Positions 9,926 through 19,306 of a stretch of 64,000 nt of DNA are shown here, one piece after another. How positions within the stretch are numbered: the first letter of the stretch is position 1; every line of letters begins with the position of its first letter. Source of the DNA: CAWBRT01 sp963791145 (GTDB taxonomy: Bacteria; Acidobacteriota; Terriglobia; Terriglobales; Acidobacteriaceae); contig CAWBRT010000004.1 of NCBI GenBank assembly GCA_963791145.1, positions 107,331 to 171,330 of the forward strand. The letters are read 5' to 3'. The position numbers were made by a program, and so were the translations under genes. The notes beneath the pieces are model-generated. The model searched no databases, had not been told where the DNA came from, and worked only from the letters and a program-made list of their open reading frames with translations.

Positions 9926-11056
9926 TTACGGAAGCGTGCTGCAGAGCCAGCGGGTAAGATCAAAATTCATCTGCGTGTCGTTCGCTGACGGACCTTTTCC
10001 CGTATAACCATAGGCGATAAGAGGAATTTCCTGCTCATAGAGTGAGCCGTGGTTTCGGTAATTCGGCGCCAGCTCTTCCTCCGCCTGTTCCAGCTCGCCA
10101 AAGACGGTGGCCTTATCAGCGAAGACCACCAGATCGCCCACCCTGTCCGCCATGAGGTGGTAGCGGGCGGCCGCGTCGCGGCGCGTCATGGCATCGTCCA
10201 CTCCAGGTAGTCCGGCAAGAAACGCCTGGACCGCCGGCAGCTCCTTCTGGGAGCGGACATACACGTAAGAAACGCCGCCAAAGCCGCGGTGGTGCTCCAG
10301 CAGGCGATCGGCCACGGGAGAGACTGCAAAACGCAAATCGATGCCATGAGCGGCGCATGTCTTGCGCAGGTCGATGCACTTGCGTTTAGGGTTCATGCCA
10401 TGATCCGCGGTGAGAAGGAAGACTGCATCAGGCGCAGCCGCAGACGCGTCTCCCAGCAGTTCGTCCAGTTTGGCAAGGTGCTCCAGCGAGCGTGATTCCC
10501 GCGCCGCCCATTTATGCATGGGATAGTCCGTGGTGTGCACGTATACAAGCCCAAGCTCGGGGCGGTTGCGGAGAATGTCCAGGGCGATCGTCCACAGCCA
10601 GTAGTTCACTTCTAAGCTGTACATAGGAGGCGGCGTCCCGTAACGGGCTACGATTTCGGGGGCGGGCGCTTCGGCGGCCACGGCGAAATCGGTGTCGCCG
10701 CCGACCAGCTTCAGCGTCTTCTCCTTGCAGGTCAGCAGCGCCGAGCGCACGCCTTTGGCGCGAAACTTCTTGAAGATGGTAGGCGTCAGAATGAAGCTCG
10801 CATCCTCCAGGAAGCGCGCGCTGTTGGTAGCTTCGTCGAAGTAGCAATTGGTGGTGACGCCGTGCTCCTCCGGCCAGGAGGCGCAGATAATGGAGATGTT
10901 GTTGGCGTTCGTTAGCGTGGGGAAGATTGCCTTCCCCTGCTTGTGGAAGCCTTCGCGTGCCATGCGTTTCATTACAGGCAGAGGGCTCTGCTCGAAATAG
11001 TCGTAGCCAAAGCCGTCGTACATGCAGACCACGGCACGCTGTATTCCCTTAATCAT
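9926..11056 (-). CDS. Phosphonoacetate hydrolase-like alkaline phosphatase-superfamily enzyme
   Basis: A 376-residue metal-dependent phosphohydrolase of the nucleotide pyrophosphatase/phosphodiesterase fold. AVVCMYDGFGYDYF gives the first metal aspartate. FPTLTNANNISIICASWPEEHG holds the nucleophile threonine and the segment shared with phosphonoacetate hydrolase PhnA. TADHGMNPKRK and NHGSLYEQEIPLIAYG supply the remaining metal ligands. The closest remembered family is PhnA, which cleaves phosphonoacetate to acetate and phosphate, but no phosphonate transport or regulatory gene is nearby, so the substrate is open. No signal peptide is seen, which points to a cytoplasmic enzyme. Confidence 0.78.
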   Translation of the reverse strand: MIKGIQRAVVCMYDGFGYDYFEQSPLPVMKRMAREGFHKQGKAIFPTLTNANNISIICASWPEEHGVTTNCYFDEATNSARFLEDASFILTPTIFKKFRAKGVRSALLTCKEKTLKLVGGDTDFAVAAEAPAPEIVARYGTPPPMYSLEVNYWLWTIALDILRNRPELGLVYVHTTDYPMHKWAARESRSLEHLAKLDELLGDASAAAPDAVFLLTADHGMNPKRKCIDLRKTCAAHGIDLRFAVSPVADRLLEHHRGFGGVSYVYVRSQKELPAVQAFLAGLPGVDDAMTRRDAAARYHLMADRVGDLVVFADKATVFGELEQAEEELAPNYRNHGSLYEQEIPLIAYGYTGKGPSANDTQMNFDLTRWLCSTLP

Positions 11057-11198
11057 GATGGCCTATCCTATTCTTCAGCGATGAGAGACCGGGCCGCAGC
11101 CAGCGGAATGGAACGGACCGCGCACCCTTCATCGTTTGGCTGAGTACCCGCTGTGGGCAGTACAATTATGCCATCGAAGCCGGAAAGCGAGACCTCAG

Positions 11199-12092
11199 AT
11201 GCCTTCGGCCCTTAGAAAATTACTGGAAAGGCCTCTGGTGCGGTATTTTTTTGCGGCGATTACGGTAATGGCCGCCTTTGCCGTTGAGCATGCAATGCTG
11301 CCGCGAATCAGCAGCGAGCTGCCGACGTATATCGTTTTCTATCCGGCAGTAATGGTCGCGAGTTTGCTGGCGGGTCTATGGCCGGGGCTGCTGGCGACCT
11401 TTCTGGCCACATTCGTAGCGGCGTATTGGATTCTGCCTCCGCCAGGGCTGGCGATTGAGCGAACGTCCGATCTGATTGGCCTTATCGTGTTCACCTCGAT
11501 GGGCGTATCCATGAGCATCGTCGCCGAGCTGTATCGCAGAGCACGACAGAAGGCAGCCGCTTACGACAGGGAAATGGCCTTGCGTGAAAGCAAGGAGGCC
11601 TTACGCCTGAGCGAGCAACGTTTGAGCGCCGCCGCAATGGCCGCGGAGATAGGGATCTGGCACTGGAACTCCGTAACCGGCGAAACGCTCGTCAGTGCCA
11701 ATTGGAGAACCATGTTCGGAGTCGCACCCGGCGTCAAGGTTACACTCGAAACTTGGCGCAAGGCGGTGCATCCGGCGGACCGGGACCGTGTTATTCGGAC
11801 CGTAATGGCTGCGTCTGCGGAAAAACGCGATTACCACTGCGAGTACCGTGTCGTCTGGCCGGATGGCAGCGTACGCTGGATCGTGGACCGGGGCCGCACT
11901 TTCTACGACGAGAACGAGCAACTGACCAGTCTAGCCGGTATCAACCTCGACATTACCGACCGTAAACGGGCCGAAGAAGTAGTCGCCGCTGGCGGCGCCT
12001 GGCATGAAGAAGCGGAACGTGCCGGGCAGCGGCAACAGGCGGAAGTCCTATTCCGGACGAGACTCGTTGAGCATTCTGCCTCGCCAGCCTAG
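11199..12092 (+). CDS. DUF4118 membrane sensor with one PAS domain, kinase part missing
   Basis: About 297 residues. The N-terminus has four hydrophobic segments of the DUF4118 / KdpD-like type (from VRYFFAAITVMAAFAVEHA through LIGLIVFTSMGVSMSIVAELY), followed by a PAS/PAC unit from ALRLSEQRLSAAAMAAEIG to SLAGINLDITDRKRAEE. A histidine kinase or other output domain normally follows this linker. Here the sequence turns abruptly into an unrelated tail after RAEE (near 11970), and its last 45 bases overlap the 3' end of a convergent gene. It is best read as a sensor truncated by a rearrangement, although a short regulator without catalysis cannot be excluded. Confidence 0.65.
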   Translation: MPSALRKLLERPLVRYFFAAITVMAAFAVEHAMLPRISSELPTYIVFYPAVMVASLLAGLWPGLLATFLATFVAAYWILPPPGLAIERTSDLIGLIVFTSMGVSMSIVAELYRRARQKAAAYDREMALRESKEALRLSEQRLSAAAMAAEIGIWHWNSVTGETLVSANWRTMFGVAPGVKVTLETWRKAVHPADRDRVIRTVMAASAEKRDYHCEYRVVWPDGSVRWIVDRGRTFYDENEQLTSLAGINLDITDRKRAEEVVAAGGAWHEEAERAGQRQQAEVLFRTRLVEHSASPA

Positions 12093-12599
12093 CCATGCAA
12101 CTGCGGCCAGCATGCCGATCCAGCCCACGGCCCGCACCGCCGCCGCGATCTGGGTGTCGTGCTGAAGGGCACCTAGATCGGAGAAGATATTGAACCAATC
12201 ATGCGGAGAGCGGCCCGTGGCATCACCGTCGCCGACCGTCACCAGGTCAAGAATCTGGACTCGTGCGTCGGCCATATAGGTCGCGGTGTACAGGAAGTTT
12301 TCAAACAGAAAGAACAGGCAGAAACAATAGCCGGCAATCTGTCTCTGGAAGTAGAAGTATGCGGCCAGCAGTGCGGGCACGAGCCACTGCAGCAAGGTTC
12401 CACCCCATAGCCCCAGGGTCGGACCGAACCAGCCGAAGAGCAGATGTCCGGCTTCATGCACGACCAGGTTAACGTTGTCGATGAACAGGAAGCCGCCGCG
12501 GCTGGCTGCGGCGTACGCCAGGAAGGCGACATAGAACAACAGCCAACCGACCAGTGCGACCCTCGACAGGGGGCGCCACGACTCTAGGTCTAAGATCAC
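12048..12599 (-). CDS. Membrane protein with HEAGH motif (M50-like)
   Basis: A 183-residue polytopic membrane protein with about four to five hydrophobic segments. The second holds VNLVVHEAGHLLFGWFG, an HExxH zinc motif inside a membrane helix, as in site-2-protease-like M50 enzymes. A PDZ domain and the usual distal LDG or NxxPxxxLDG motif are not visible, so it may be a divergent or inactive relative. The start is a GTG at 12599. It follows the MetX-like hydrolase pair on the same strand, 12 bases downstream of the second one, and may be cotranscribed. Confidence 0.6.
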   Translation of the reverse strand: MILDLESWRPLSRVALVGWLLFYVAFLAYAAASRGGFLFIDNVNLVVHEAGHLLFGWFGPTLGLWGGTLLQWLVPALLAAYFYFQRQIAGYCFCLFFLFENFLYTATYMADARVQILDLVTVGDGDATGRSPHDWFNIFSDLGALQHDTQIAAAVRAVGWIGMLAAVAWLGWRGRMLNESRPE

Positions 12600-12611
12600 C
12601 CTCGTAAGCTC

Positions 12612-13787
12612 TCAGCGGCTACGGGGCCCCGTCCCTGTGAAGGCGGAAGGCGGAGCCCCCATTTGAATTCGCAACTGTTTTGACCGCGCCTGAACAGTGC
12701 GCAGCCACTCTTCTACTTCTTCTCTGCCTCTGCTCAGGAACTGGAGCATGGCCGGGTTGGCTTTGTCGATTTCCTGAAAATTGGCTACATGACCGAGCAT
12801 GGACGGGAAGATGAAGACTTTGGCGCCCGGAATTGCCATCACGATCGGGATAATTTCCGCCGTGGGAGGATAGAGCTGGTCGCCGTCCACGCCGACCACC
12901 AACGTCTTAGCCTTGACCTTGGGCAGATTAGCCGCAACGCTGAAGCGCATCATGGCCTCGTTGCGCCAGATGATGTCGTTGGCATCCATCTTCTCGCTGC
13001 CCATGCCGGCGTTCTCGAGGCCCTTCATCACCGCTTCGGGCGTCTTGAACTTGGCCTGATAATAAGCAGGCGCGAAGTACCAGAGATACTGCCCTACGAA
13101 GGCGCGGCGTAGCCCTTCGACGGGCTGTTGCTTGTAATTGCCGTCCATGTATGCCGGGTCGGACTTGACGGCCTCGTTCATCAGCCCCATCCTGCCCACG
13201 TTGCGGCCGGTGGTTGCGATTCCCGTGGCGATGGGGATTGCCCAATCCATGAAGTCCGGGTATTGCGTGATCCACTGCAGCGTCTGCGAGCCGCCCATGC
13301 TGCCGCCGGCTACGCCGGCCAGGTGCTTAATGCCCAGATGCCGGGTTACGAGCAGGTGCTGGGCATTGATCATGTCCTCCACGGTGTACTTGGGAAATTT
13401 AGCGCCGAGCCCGGAGGTCGAGGGCGAAGACGAGCCGGGCGAACCCAGTGCGCTGGTAAGAATGATGAAGTACTTGGTCGGATCCATGGGATTGCCTGGC
13501 CCAAAGACCTTCTTGTAATACGTCGGTCCCTGGATGTAGCTGCCGCTCCAGCCATGGCACCAGACGACGGCATTGGTGATGTTGCCCGCCGCGTCCTTCT
13601 TCGGCGTGCCCAGTGTGGCGTACTCGACTTTCATCTCGGGAAGAATCTTTCCCGACGCCAGTTTGAAGTTCTTCACCACGTAATACTGGGGTTTTAACTC
13701 CGATGCCTGCGCCCAAGCCTGGGCCGCCCATCCCGCACAGATAAGAACCATTACGCAGGCAATCCACAACGCGTGCCGTTTCCTCAC
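12612..13787 (-). CDS. Secreted MetX-like alpha/beta hydrolase, copy 2
   Basis: A 391-residue alpha/beta-hydrolase resembling the homoserine O-acetyltransferase fold but exported: the N-terminus RKRHALWIACVMVLICAGWAAQAWAQA is a signal peptide. VAGGSMGGSQTLQW carries the expected nucleophile serine, VGVDGDQLYPP the aspartate and LGHVANFQE the histidine. It is clearly a paralogue of the gene at 13910-14983, sharing long blocks such as GSPGSSSPSTSGLGAKFPKY. The start is a GTG at 13787 with GGAGGAGG just upstream. The C-terminus is about 35 residues longer than in its twin. Location outside the cytoplasm makes a role in methionine synthesis unlikely; ester or acyl hydrolysis is a guess. Confidence 0.8.
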   Translation of the reverse strand: MRKRHALWIACVMVLICAGWAAQAWAQASELKPQYYVVKNFKLASGKILPEMKVEYATLGTPKKDAAGNITNAVVWCHGWSGSYIQGPTYYKKVFGPGNPMDPTKYFIILTSALGSPGSSSPSTSGLGAKFPKYTVEDMINAQHLLVTRHLGIKHLAGVAGGSMGGSQTLQWITQYPDFMDWAIPIATGIATTGRNVGRMGLMNEAVKSDPAYMDGNYKQQPVEGLRRAFVGQYLWYFAPAYYQAKFKTPEAVMKGLENAGMGSEKMDANDIIWRNEAMMRFSVAANLPKVKAKTLVVGVDGDQLYPPTAEIIPIVMAIPGAKVFIFPSMLGHVANFQEIDKANPAMLQFLSRGREEVEEWLRTVQARSKQLRIQMGAPPSAFTGTGPRSR

Positions 13788-13909
13788 TGTACCTCCTCCT
13801 GGTTTCCTGCTCGATCGGGTTGATCGTCGACCGCGGGCCGCCAACAGTTCGCGACAGGCGGGAACCCGCGTGATTATTCGAATTGGTTTGCCGCCCCGGA
13901 GCAGCCGGT

Positions 13910-14983
13910 CTATTTCTTGCTCACCTCGTTCAGGAACTGGAGCATGGCCGGGTTGGCCTTGTCGATCTCCTGAAAGTTAGCTACATGGCCGAGCATGGAA
14001 TCAAAGAAGAACAGTTTGGCTCCTGGGATTCCCATCACGATCGGAATGAACTCTTCGGCGGGCGGGAAAAGCTCGTCGGAGTTGACACCGATGACCAGCG
14101 TCTTGGCTTTGACTTTCGACAGGTTGGCGGTAGTGTTGAAGCCAATGTAGGCATCGTTACGCCAGATGATGTCATTGGCATCCATCTTCTCGTTGCCCAT
14201 GCCGGCGTTCTCGATGCCCTTCATCACCGCCTCGGGTGTCCGGTACTGCGTCTGGTAATAGGCGGGAGCGAAGTACCACAGATAGGTCCCCATGAAGGCG
14301 CGCCGCAACCCGCTCCTGGGCTGTTCCTTGTAATTGCCGTTCATGTACGCCGGATCGGACTTGATAGTCTCCGACATCAGTCCCCAGATGCCCACGTTGC
14401 GCCCGGTAGTCGAAGGTCCGGTAGCGATGGGGATAGCCCAATCCATCATGTCGGGATACTGGGTGATCCACTGCAACGTCTGCGAGCCGCCCATGCTTCC
14501 GCCGCCGACGCCGAGCAGATGCTTGATGCCAAGATGCTTGGTTACCAGCAGGTATTGCGCATGGATCATGTCCTCAAAGGTGTACTTGGGGAACTTCGCT
14601 CCAAGTCCGGAGGTCGAGGGCGAGGATGATCCGGGCGATCCCAGCGCGGTAGGGAAGATGATGAAGAACTTGTTGGGATCCATGGGATTGCCGGGCCCGA
14701 AAACTTTCTTGTAGATCGTGGTTCCCTGGATATAGCTGCCGCTCCAGCCGTGGCACCAGAGCACCGCGTTGACGATATTGCCGGCGGCGTCCTTTTGCGG
14801 CGTGCCCAGGGTGCCGTACTCAATTTTCATCTCGGGAAGCACCTGTCCCGATTTCAACTTGAAATCCTTCACCACGAAATACTGGGGTTTTACGTCAAAT
14901 CCTTGCGCCCACGCTTGCGCCGCAAAGCCCGCACAGAAAAGAACCATTACGAAGGCGAACTGAAGCGCATGTTTTTTCCTCAC
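13910..14983 (-). CDS. Secreted MetX-like alpha/beta hydrolase, copy 1
   Basis: A 357-residue exported alpha/beta-hydrolase, the first of a tandem pair. The signal peptide is RKKHALQFAFVMVLFCAGFA followed by AQAWAQG. The catalytic blocks are VGGGSMGGSQTLQW (Ser), VGVNSDELFPP (Asp) and LGHVANFQEID (His). The start is a GTG at 14983-14981, with AAGGAGG at 14994-14988 four bases upstream. The next gene downstream is its paralogue, 122 bases away on the same strand, so the pair arose by tandem duplication and probably shares a promoter. The substrate is unknown. Confidence 0.8.
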   Translation of the reverse strand: MRKKHALQFAFVMVLFCAGFAAQAWAQGFDVKPQYFVVKDFKLKSGQVLPEMKIEYGTLGTPQKDAAGNIVNAVLWCHGWSGSYIQGTTIYKKVFGPGNPMDPNKFFIIFPTALGSPGSSSPSTSGLGAKFPKYTFEDMIHAQYLLVTKHLGIKHLLGVGGGSMGGSQTLQWITQYPDMMDWAIPIATGPSTTGRNVGIWGLMSETIKSDPAYMNGNYKEQPRSGLRRAFMGTYLWYFAPAYYQTQYRTPEAVMKGIENAGMGNEKMDANDIIWRNDAYIGFNTTANLSKVKAKTLVIGVNSDELFPPAEEFIPIVMGIPGAKLFFFDSMLGHVANFQEIDKANPAMLQFLNEVSKK

Positions 14984-15171
14984 AGCACCTCCTTCTGGTT
15001 GCCCATTCGATCGGGGTTGATGATTCCAGAAATTTTTACCAGGAAACACAAGCTCTGGAAAGGACAAAGCAGGAGCGCATCCTAAAGGGCATCCCGTTGA
15101 AGAGGCAGCTGGGTCACGAAACGGGACCAACGGGAGAACCTGTTCTTTCTATACTCCGCCAAGGGGGCTCT

Positions 15172-15180
15172 TGTTATAAT
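15172..15180 (+). promoter_or_regulatory. Extended -10 promoter for the glycosyltransferase gene
   Basis: TGTTATAAT is a perfect sigma-70 -10 hexamer with the extended TGn motif. It ends ten bases before the GTG at 15190, so the transcript would begin within a few bases of the start codon and be nearly leaderless. No strong -35 is seen, which fits an extended -10 promoter. Confidence 0.55.
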
Positions 15181-15189
15181 CCAGGCATA

Positions 15190-16175
15190 GTGCCCAAGTT
15201 TTCCATAGTCGTCCCGTTCCACAATGAGCAGGAAAGCGTTACGGAGCTCTATGACCGGCTGAAGGCCGTAATGGAATCCGCCGGGCCAGCCCTTCGAGCT
15301 GGTTTTCGTGGATGATGGCAGCCGCGACCGGACCTTCCAACTGCTGGAGGAGATCGCGGCTATCGACAGCCGCGTGGTGGTCGTGCAACTGCGCCGTAAC
15401 TTCGGCCAGACTTCGGCACTGGCCGCCGGCTTCGATCATGCCAGGGGCGAGTTCGTCATCGCCATGGACGGCGATCTGCAGCACGATCCCGAGGATATCC
15501 CGGCGTTTCTGGAGAAACTTGACGAGGGCTACGACATCGTCAGCGGCTGGCGCAAAGTGCGGGTTGACAATCTCGTGCTGCGCCGCATCCCTTCGCGCTG
15601 CGCCAATTGGCTGATGTCGAAGCTGAGCGGAGTCGATCTGCACGACTTCGGCACCACCTTCAAAGCCTATCGCCGCGAGCTTCTCGAACAGGTTCCGCTA
15701 TACGGCGAAGGGCAGCATCGCTTCATTCCTGCGCTGGCCTCCTGGTATGGGGCGCGCATCTGCGAGATTCCGATCCGGAACATCGTTCGCGACAAAGGTA
15801 AGTCGCACTACGGCCTGGCGCGAACATTCCGGGTTTTCTTCGACCTGATTACCATTCGCTTCCTGCTGCGATACCTGTCGCGGCCCTTGCACTTCTTCGG
15901 CAAAATGGGCATGGCGGGCATTCTCGGCGGCTCGGCGATTGCGTTGTGGATGTTGCTGCTGAAGCTGTTTCGCGATGTCCACGTGATGGAACAGCATGGT
16001 CCGCTGCTGCTGCTGGCCGGCGTGCATGATCTTGGCGGGGATGCAACTGCTGGCCCTGGGATTGCTGGGCGAGATACAGGTGCGCCAATTCCATGAGTCC
16101 AGCGCCAGGACTCCTTACCGGGTGGCCAAGGTGATACGGGCCCCGGAGGCTAAAGGACGAGAGATTACAAACTAA
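15190..16175 (+). CDS. Polyprenyl-phosphate-type family 2 glycosyltransferase (two frame breaks)
   Basis: A GT2 enzyme of the dolichol-phosphate-mannose synthase / ArnC type, about 328 residues once repaired. KFSIVVPFHNEQESVTELYDRL starts the nucleotide-sugar fold, FVDDGSRDRTFQLLEE and DGDLQHDPEDIP hold the metal-binding aspartates, and GQHRFIPALASWYG lies before two C-terminal membrane helices. It probably moves a sugar from UDP or GDP to undecaprenyl phosphate at the inner membrane. Frame breaks lie at about 15283 (extra G in GCCGGGCCAG) and 16024 (extra G in GTGCATG). Removing one base at each restores the continuous family sequence to the TAA at 16173-16175. The start is a GTG. Confidence 0.82.
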
Positions 16176-16592
16176 CCTTGGTTGGGCTGCCGGTCTGGCT
16201 GGAACATTAACCTACTATCCCGCTTATTCCTTTTGTAACAGCCTTCTTTTCTAACAACTTACCTCAGAGTCCGGAAGACGGGAATGACGCCTGGACTTTG
16301 CCCGGACCGGCATGCGGGGGCCATTGACAGCCAACCGGGCAAATAGCTGAATGTCTCCGGTCATCTCAACAACTCCTCAGATTAGGATTCATATCCCCGG
16401 CGGCTGCGAGCTGGGGACCCCGCGCAATGGATGTGCGCTGTTTTACCGGGGAGTTCCGGACGCACCCGGCGGGGAACTTATCTCCGTCAGTTGCTTTCTT
16501 CGCCACTATCAGGCGCCGCAACTCCTGAAATCTCAGCCGGATGCATATTCGGTTCACTTGCCGAACCCGTCGGGGGTAGAATCACTACCGCC
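16176..16592. other. Intergenic region before the aminotransferase
   Basis: A 417-base gap with no convincing gene. Short open frames here have no ribosome site and no familiar content. A TTGACA lies near 16324 but has no good -10 partner, so no promoter is called. Confidence 0.35.
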
Positions 16593-17784
16593 ATGACATA
16601 CGCAACGCAAACAGAGCTTCGTTTGGCCAGCCGCATGTCGCGGCTGGGCACGGAAACTGCCTTTGAGGTACTGGTGAAGGCGCGCGCCCTGGAAAAGCAG
16701 GGCAGAGATATCGTCCACCTGGAAATCGGCGAGCCCGATTTCGATACTCCCGGGCACATCATCGAAGCGGCCTGCGACGCGCTGCATCGCGGCTATACGC
16801 ATTACGGCCCCTCGGCCGGACTACCCGAGTTGCGCCAGGCTATCGCCGACGATGTGGCCGCCAGCCGCAACATCAAGGTCTCGCCGGATGAGGTCGTAGT
16901 CGTTCCCGGCGGCAAGCCCATTATGTATTTCGTCATCACCGCCTTGGTGGATCATGGGGACGAAGTCATTTATCCCAATCCCGGCTTCCCGATTTACGAG
17001 TCGATGATCAACTTCGTCGGCGGCAAGCCCGTCCCCATCCCGCTGCGCGAGGAGTTGGACTTCCGCCTGGACGTCAAGGAGCTGGTGGGCCTGGTCAACG
17101 AGCGTACTAAGCTGATCATCATCAATTCGCCGCAGAACCCCACCGGCGGCGTGCTGACCGAACTCGATATCGACGGCATCGCCGAGGCCGTCGGCAATTA
17201 CAACTGCATGGTGCTGACAGACGAGATCTACTGCCGCCTGATCTTCGAAGGCAAGCACCATTCGATTCTGAAGCACGCGCACCTGCGTGACCGCATTATC
17301 CTGCTCGACGGCTTCTCCAAGACCTACGCCATGACCGGCTGGCGCATGGGCTACGGCATGATGCGCCGCGATTTGGCCGAGCAGATTTCGCGCCTGCAGA
17401 CCAATTCGAACTCCTGCACGGCCAGCTTTACGCAAATGGCCGGCATCACGGCGCTCAAGGGCGATCAGAGCTCGGTGGACGTGATGCGGAAAGAGTTCCA
17501 GCGTCGCCGCGACTATTTCGCCGAGCGCATCAATCGCATCAAGGGCTTTTCCTGCAAGGTGCCGAAGGGCGCGTTCTACATGTTCCCGAACATCACAGGC
17601 GACGGGCTGGCCATCCAAGAAACTGGCGGACGCACTGCTGCAAGAGGCCGGAGTGGCCGTACTCTCCGGGACGGCGTTTGGCGCTTATGGCGAAGGCTAT
17701 CTGCGCTTCAGCATCGCCAATTCGATCGAGAATCTGCGCAAGGCTCTCGACCGCATCGAGGAGTGGGTCAGCAAACGGCTGTGA
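16593..17784 (+). CDS. Class I/II pyridoxal-phosphate aminotransferase (one frame break)
   Basis: A fold-type I aminotransferase of the aspartate/alanine type, about 396 residues after repair. Visible blocks are DIVHLEIGEPDFDTPGHI, HYGPSAGLPELRQAIA, NSPQNPTGGVLTE, the strand MVLTDEIYCRL and the PLP lysine in LDGFSKTYAMTGWRMGYG. Near 17616-17623 one extra A shifts the frame. The correct continuation reads LADALLQEAGVAVLSGTAFG and ends EEWVSKRL at the TGA 17782-17784. It converts an amino acid and a 2-oxo acid, but the exact pair is not decidable. An ArsR-type regulator follows 15 bases later, probably in the same operon. Confidence 0.88.
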
Positions 17785-17799
17785 GCCGAGAGCGGGGCG

Positions 17800-18105
17800 A
17801 TGAAGGCAGCCAACGATGATCTCAGCCTGAAACTGCGCGCGGTCTCCGACCCCGTGCGCCGCAGGATTCTCTCTCTGCTCGCGAACGAGAGCCTAAGCCC
17901 GGCGGGCGGCAAGCATCCGGGTATGTGCGCCGCCGATCTGCAGCATGAGATTGGTCTGGCGCAGCCTACCATCTCGCATCACATGCGAATTCTCTGCGAA
18001 GCCGGATTGGTGCAGGGCAGCAAACTGGGCACATGGATGTGGTATAGCCGCGATGAGGCGGCGCTGCGCGCTCTGAGCAACGATCTCAAGGCGTTCTGCG
18101 GGTGA
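17800..18105 (+). CDS. ArsR-type winged-helix regulator
   Basis: A 101-residue winged-helix repressor. SDPVRRRILSLLANESL is the first helix pair, CAADLQHEIGLAQPTISHHMRILCEAGLV the recognition helix, and KLGTWMWYSRDEAAL the wing. Cys residues occur at about positions 43 and 66, but no classical metal motif (ELCVCDL) is present, so the effector may not be a metal. It lies directly behind the aminotransferase and ends before a shared terminator hairpin, so the two genes are likely cotranscribed. Confidence 0.85.
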   Translation: MKAANDDLSLKLRAVSDPVRRRILSLLANESLSPAGGKHPGMCAADLQHEIGLAQPTISHHMRILCEAGLVQGSKLGTWMWYSRDEAALRALSNDLKAFCG

Positions 18106-18137
18106 TTCCCTCGTGTCCGGCTTCGGGAAAAGAAAAA

Positions 18138-18165
18138 GGGCGGCCATGAGGCTGCCCTGATTTTT
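18138..18165. terminator. Bidirectional intrinsic terminator
   Basis: An eight-pair stem GGGCGGCC-ATGA-GGCTGCCC (18138-18157, one G-T pair) is followed by TGATTTTT on the plus side and preceded by an AGAAAAA run that serves the minus strand. It lies between the convergent stops at 18105 and 18180 and so can end both transcripts. Confidence 0.8.
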
Positions 18166-18179
18166 CGCCTGCGGAAAAG

Positions 18180-19118
18180 CTAGTGCGAGATGGCCGTGAA
18201 CAAGTCCGACTGCAGCAACGACTGGAACTTCGAGTCATCGGCCTTGAACTTCAGCAGCAGGTTGCCGCTGCTGTTGTCGACGGTCGTGGCATCGATAGCC
18301 GTTTTCTCCGTGGGCGACGAGCCCATCTTCTTCAGCATCATGCCGGCCTTCATCAGCGAGGCCAGTGTAGCCGCGGCCATCGGGTCGCCTGTGGCTACGG
18401 TCAAATCCAGATTGACCCCGTGAGTAAAATCCACCGTGTAGTAAGAGCCGGTCAGGCGCTTCTTAACGAAATCGTAGTCGGCAAGTTTGGCTGCGTCGCC
18501 CAACCCCGAGCGCAGCATGTTCTGCGTGCCGGTGGAATCCAGCACGCTCCAGATCGCGCCGTCGCCTACCGATTCCAGCAGACTGTTTATCTCGGCGTTG
18601 TTAGACAGGCTCGGACTCTCTCCGTCGCGCGCATCGAGCGCCTCGTGCACGGCCTGGGGATCGCCGAACAGCATGGTGCCCTCGTCCAGGAATGTCATGA
18701 GCATTCCCGAGCCGGCAGGGTAGAGCGAGGCAGTGCGATACTTCTCCGGTTTGACCTTGGCGGCTGCCTGCTTGGCAACAAACTTCTTGAGCTGAAAGTC
18801 GCCGGTGGCAAAGCCCACGCTGCGCAGGTTCTTGCCCGAGCGGAACAAGGCAAAGGAGAGGGACTCAACGTCCGAATCCGGGTTGATCCCCATGCCTTTC
18901 AACGCCTCTTCAAACTGTTTGAGGTTGTCGGGCAGCAGCTTGGACTTCAGCGCCATACCGGAACTGGAGTTGCGCAGCGCGCGATAGTCCACCGAAATGA
19001 TCTGCTGAGCCTGCGATGGAATGGCGGTCCTGGCATTGGACGCCAGCGGCGCGGCGAATGAAACTGTCGCCAGAGAGAGGCCACAGAGCAAGGCTATGAC
19101 ACGTTTCATAAGACTCAT
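18180..19118 (-). CDS. Secreted protein of unknown function
   Basis: A 312-residue protein with a signal peptide (KRVIALLCGLSLATVSFA) and an otherwise soluble body. No catalytic motif was recognised. The middle part contains paired segments such as FALFRSGKNLRSVGFATGDFQLKKF and GAIWSVLDSTGTQNMLRSGLG. These resemble the two-fold arrangement of periplasmic DUF3352-like proteins, but this is only an impression. The gene is single, converges on the ArsR gene across a shared terminator, and is preceded by a gap without obvious operators. It is probably periplasmic. Confidence 0.6.
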   Translation of the reverse strand: MSLMKRVIALLCGLSLATVSFAAPLASNARTAIPSQAQQIISVDYRALRNSSSGMALKSKLLPDNLKQFEEALKGMGINPDSDVESLSFALFRSGKNLRSVGFATGDFQLKKFVAKQAAAKVKPEKYRTASLYPAGSGMLMTFLDEGTMLFGDPQAVHEALDARDGESPSLSNNAEINSLLESVGDGAIWSVLDSTGTQNMLRSGLGDAAKLADYDFVKKRLTGSYYTVDFTHGVNLDLTVATGDPMAAATLASLMKAGMMLKKMGSSPTEKTAIDATTVDNSSGNLLLKFKADDSKFQSLLQSDLFTAISH

Positions 19119-19306
19119 TCTATCCGAGTTACACGGCTGCGAGATACGCCCGAGTGGCGTTCAATAAACTCTTAACCCGAAACGGGGATTAAGGTTCCGG
19201 CGGGACTCTTCCTGAAGTGCCCGGTTTCAGGCAAAAGGTTCAATTAGTGGAATTTAGCTGAAGCTGACCTTACGGCAAAGAGCTCCTCGCCGCGCTGGTT
19301 CCTCGC

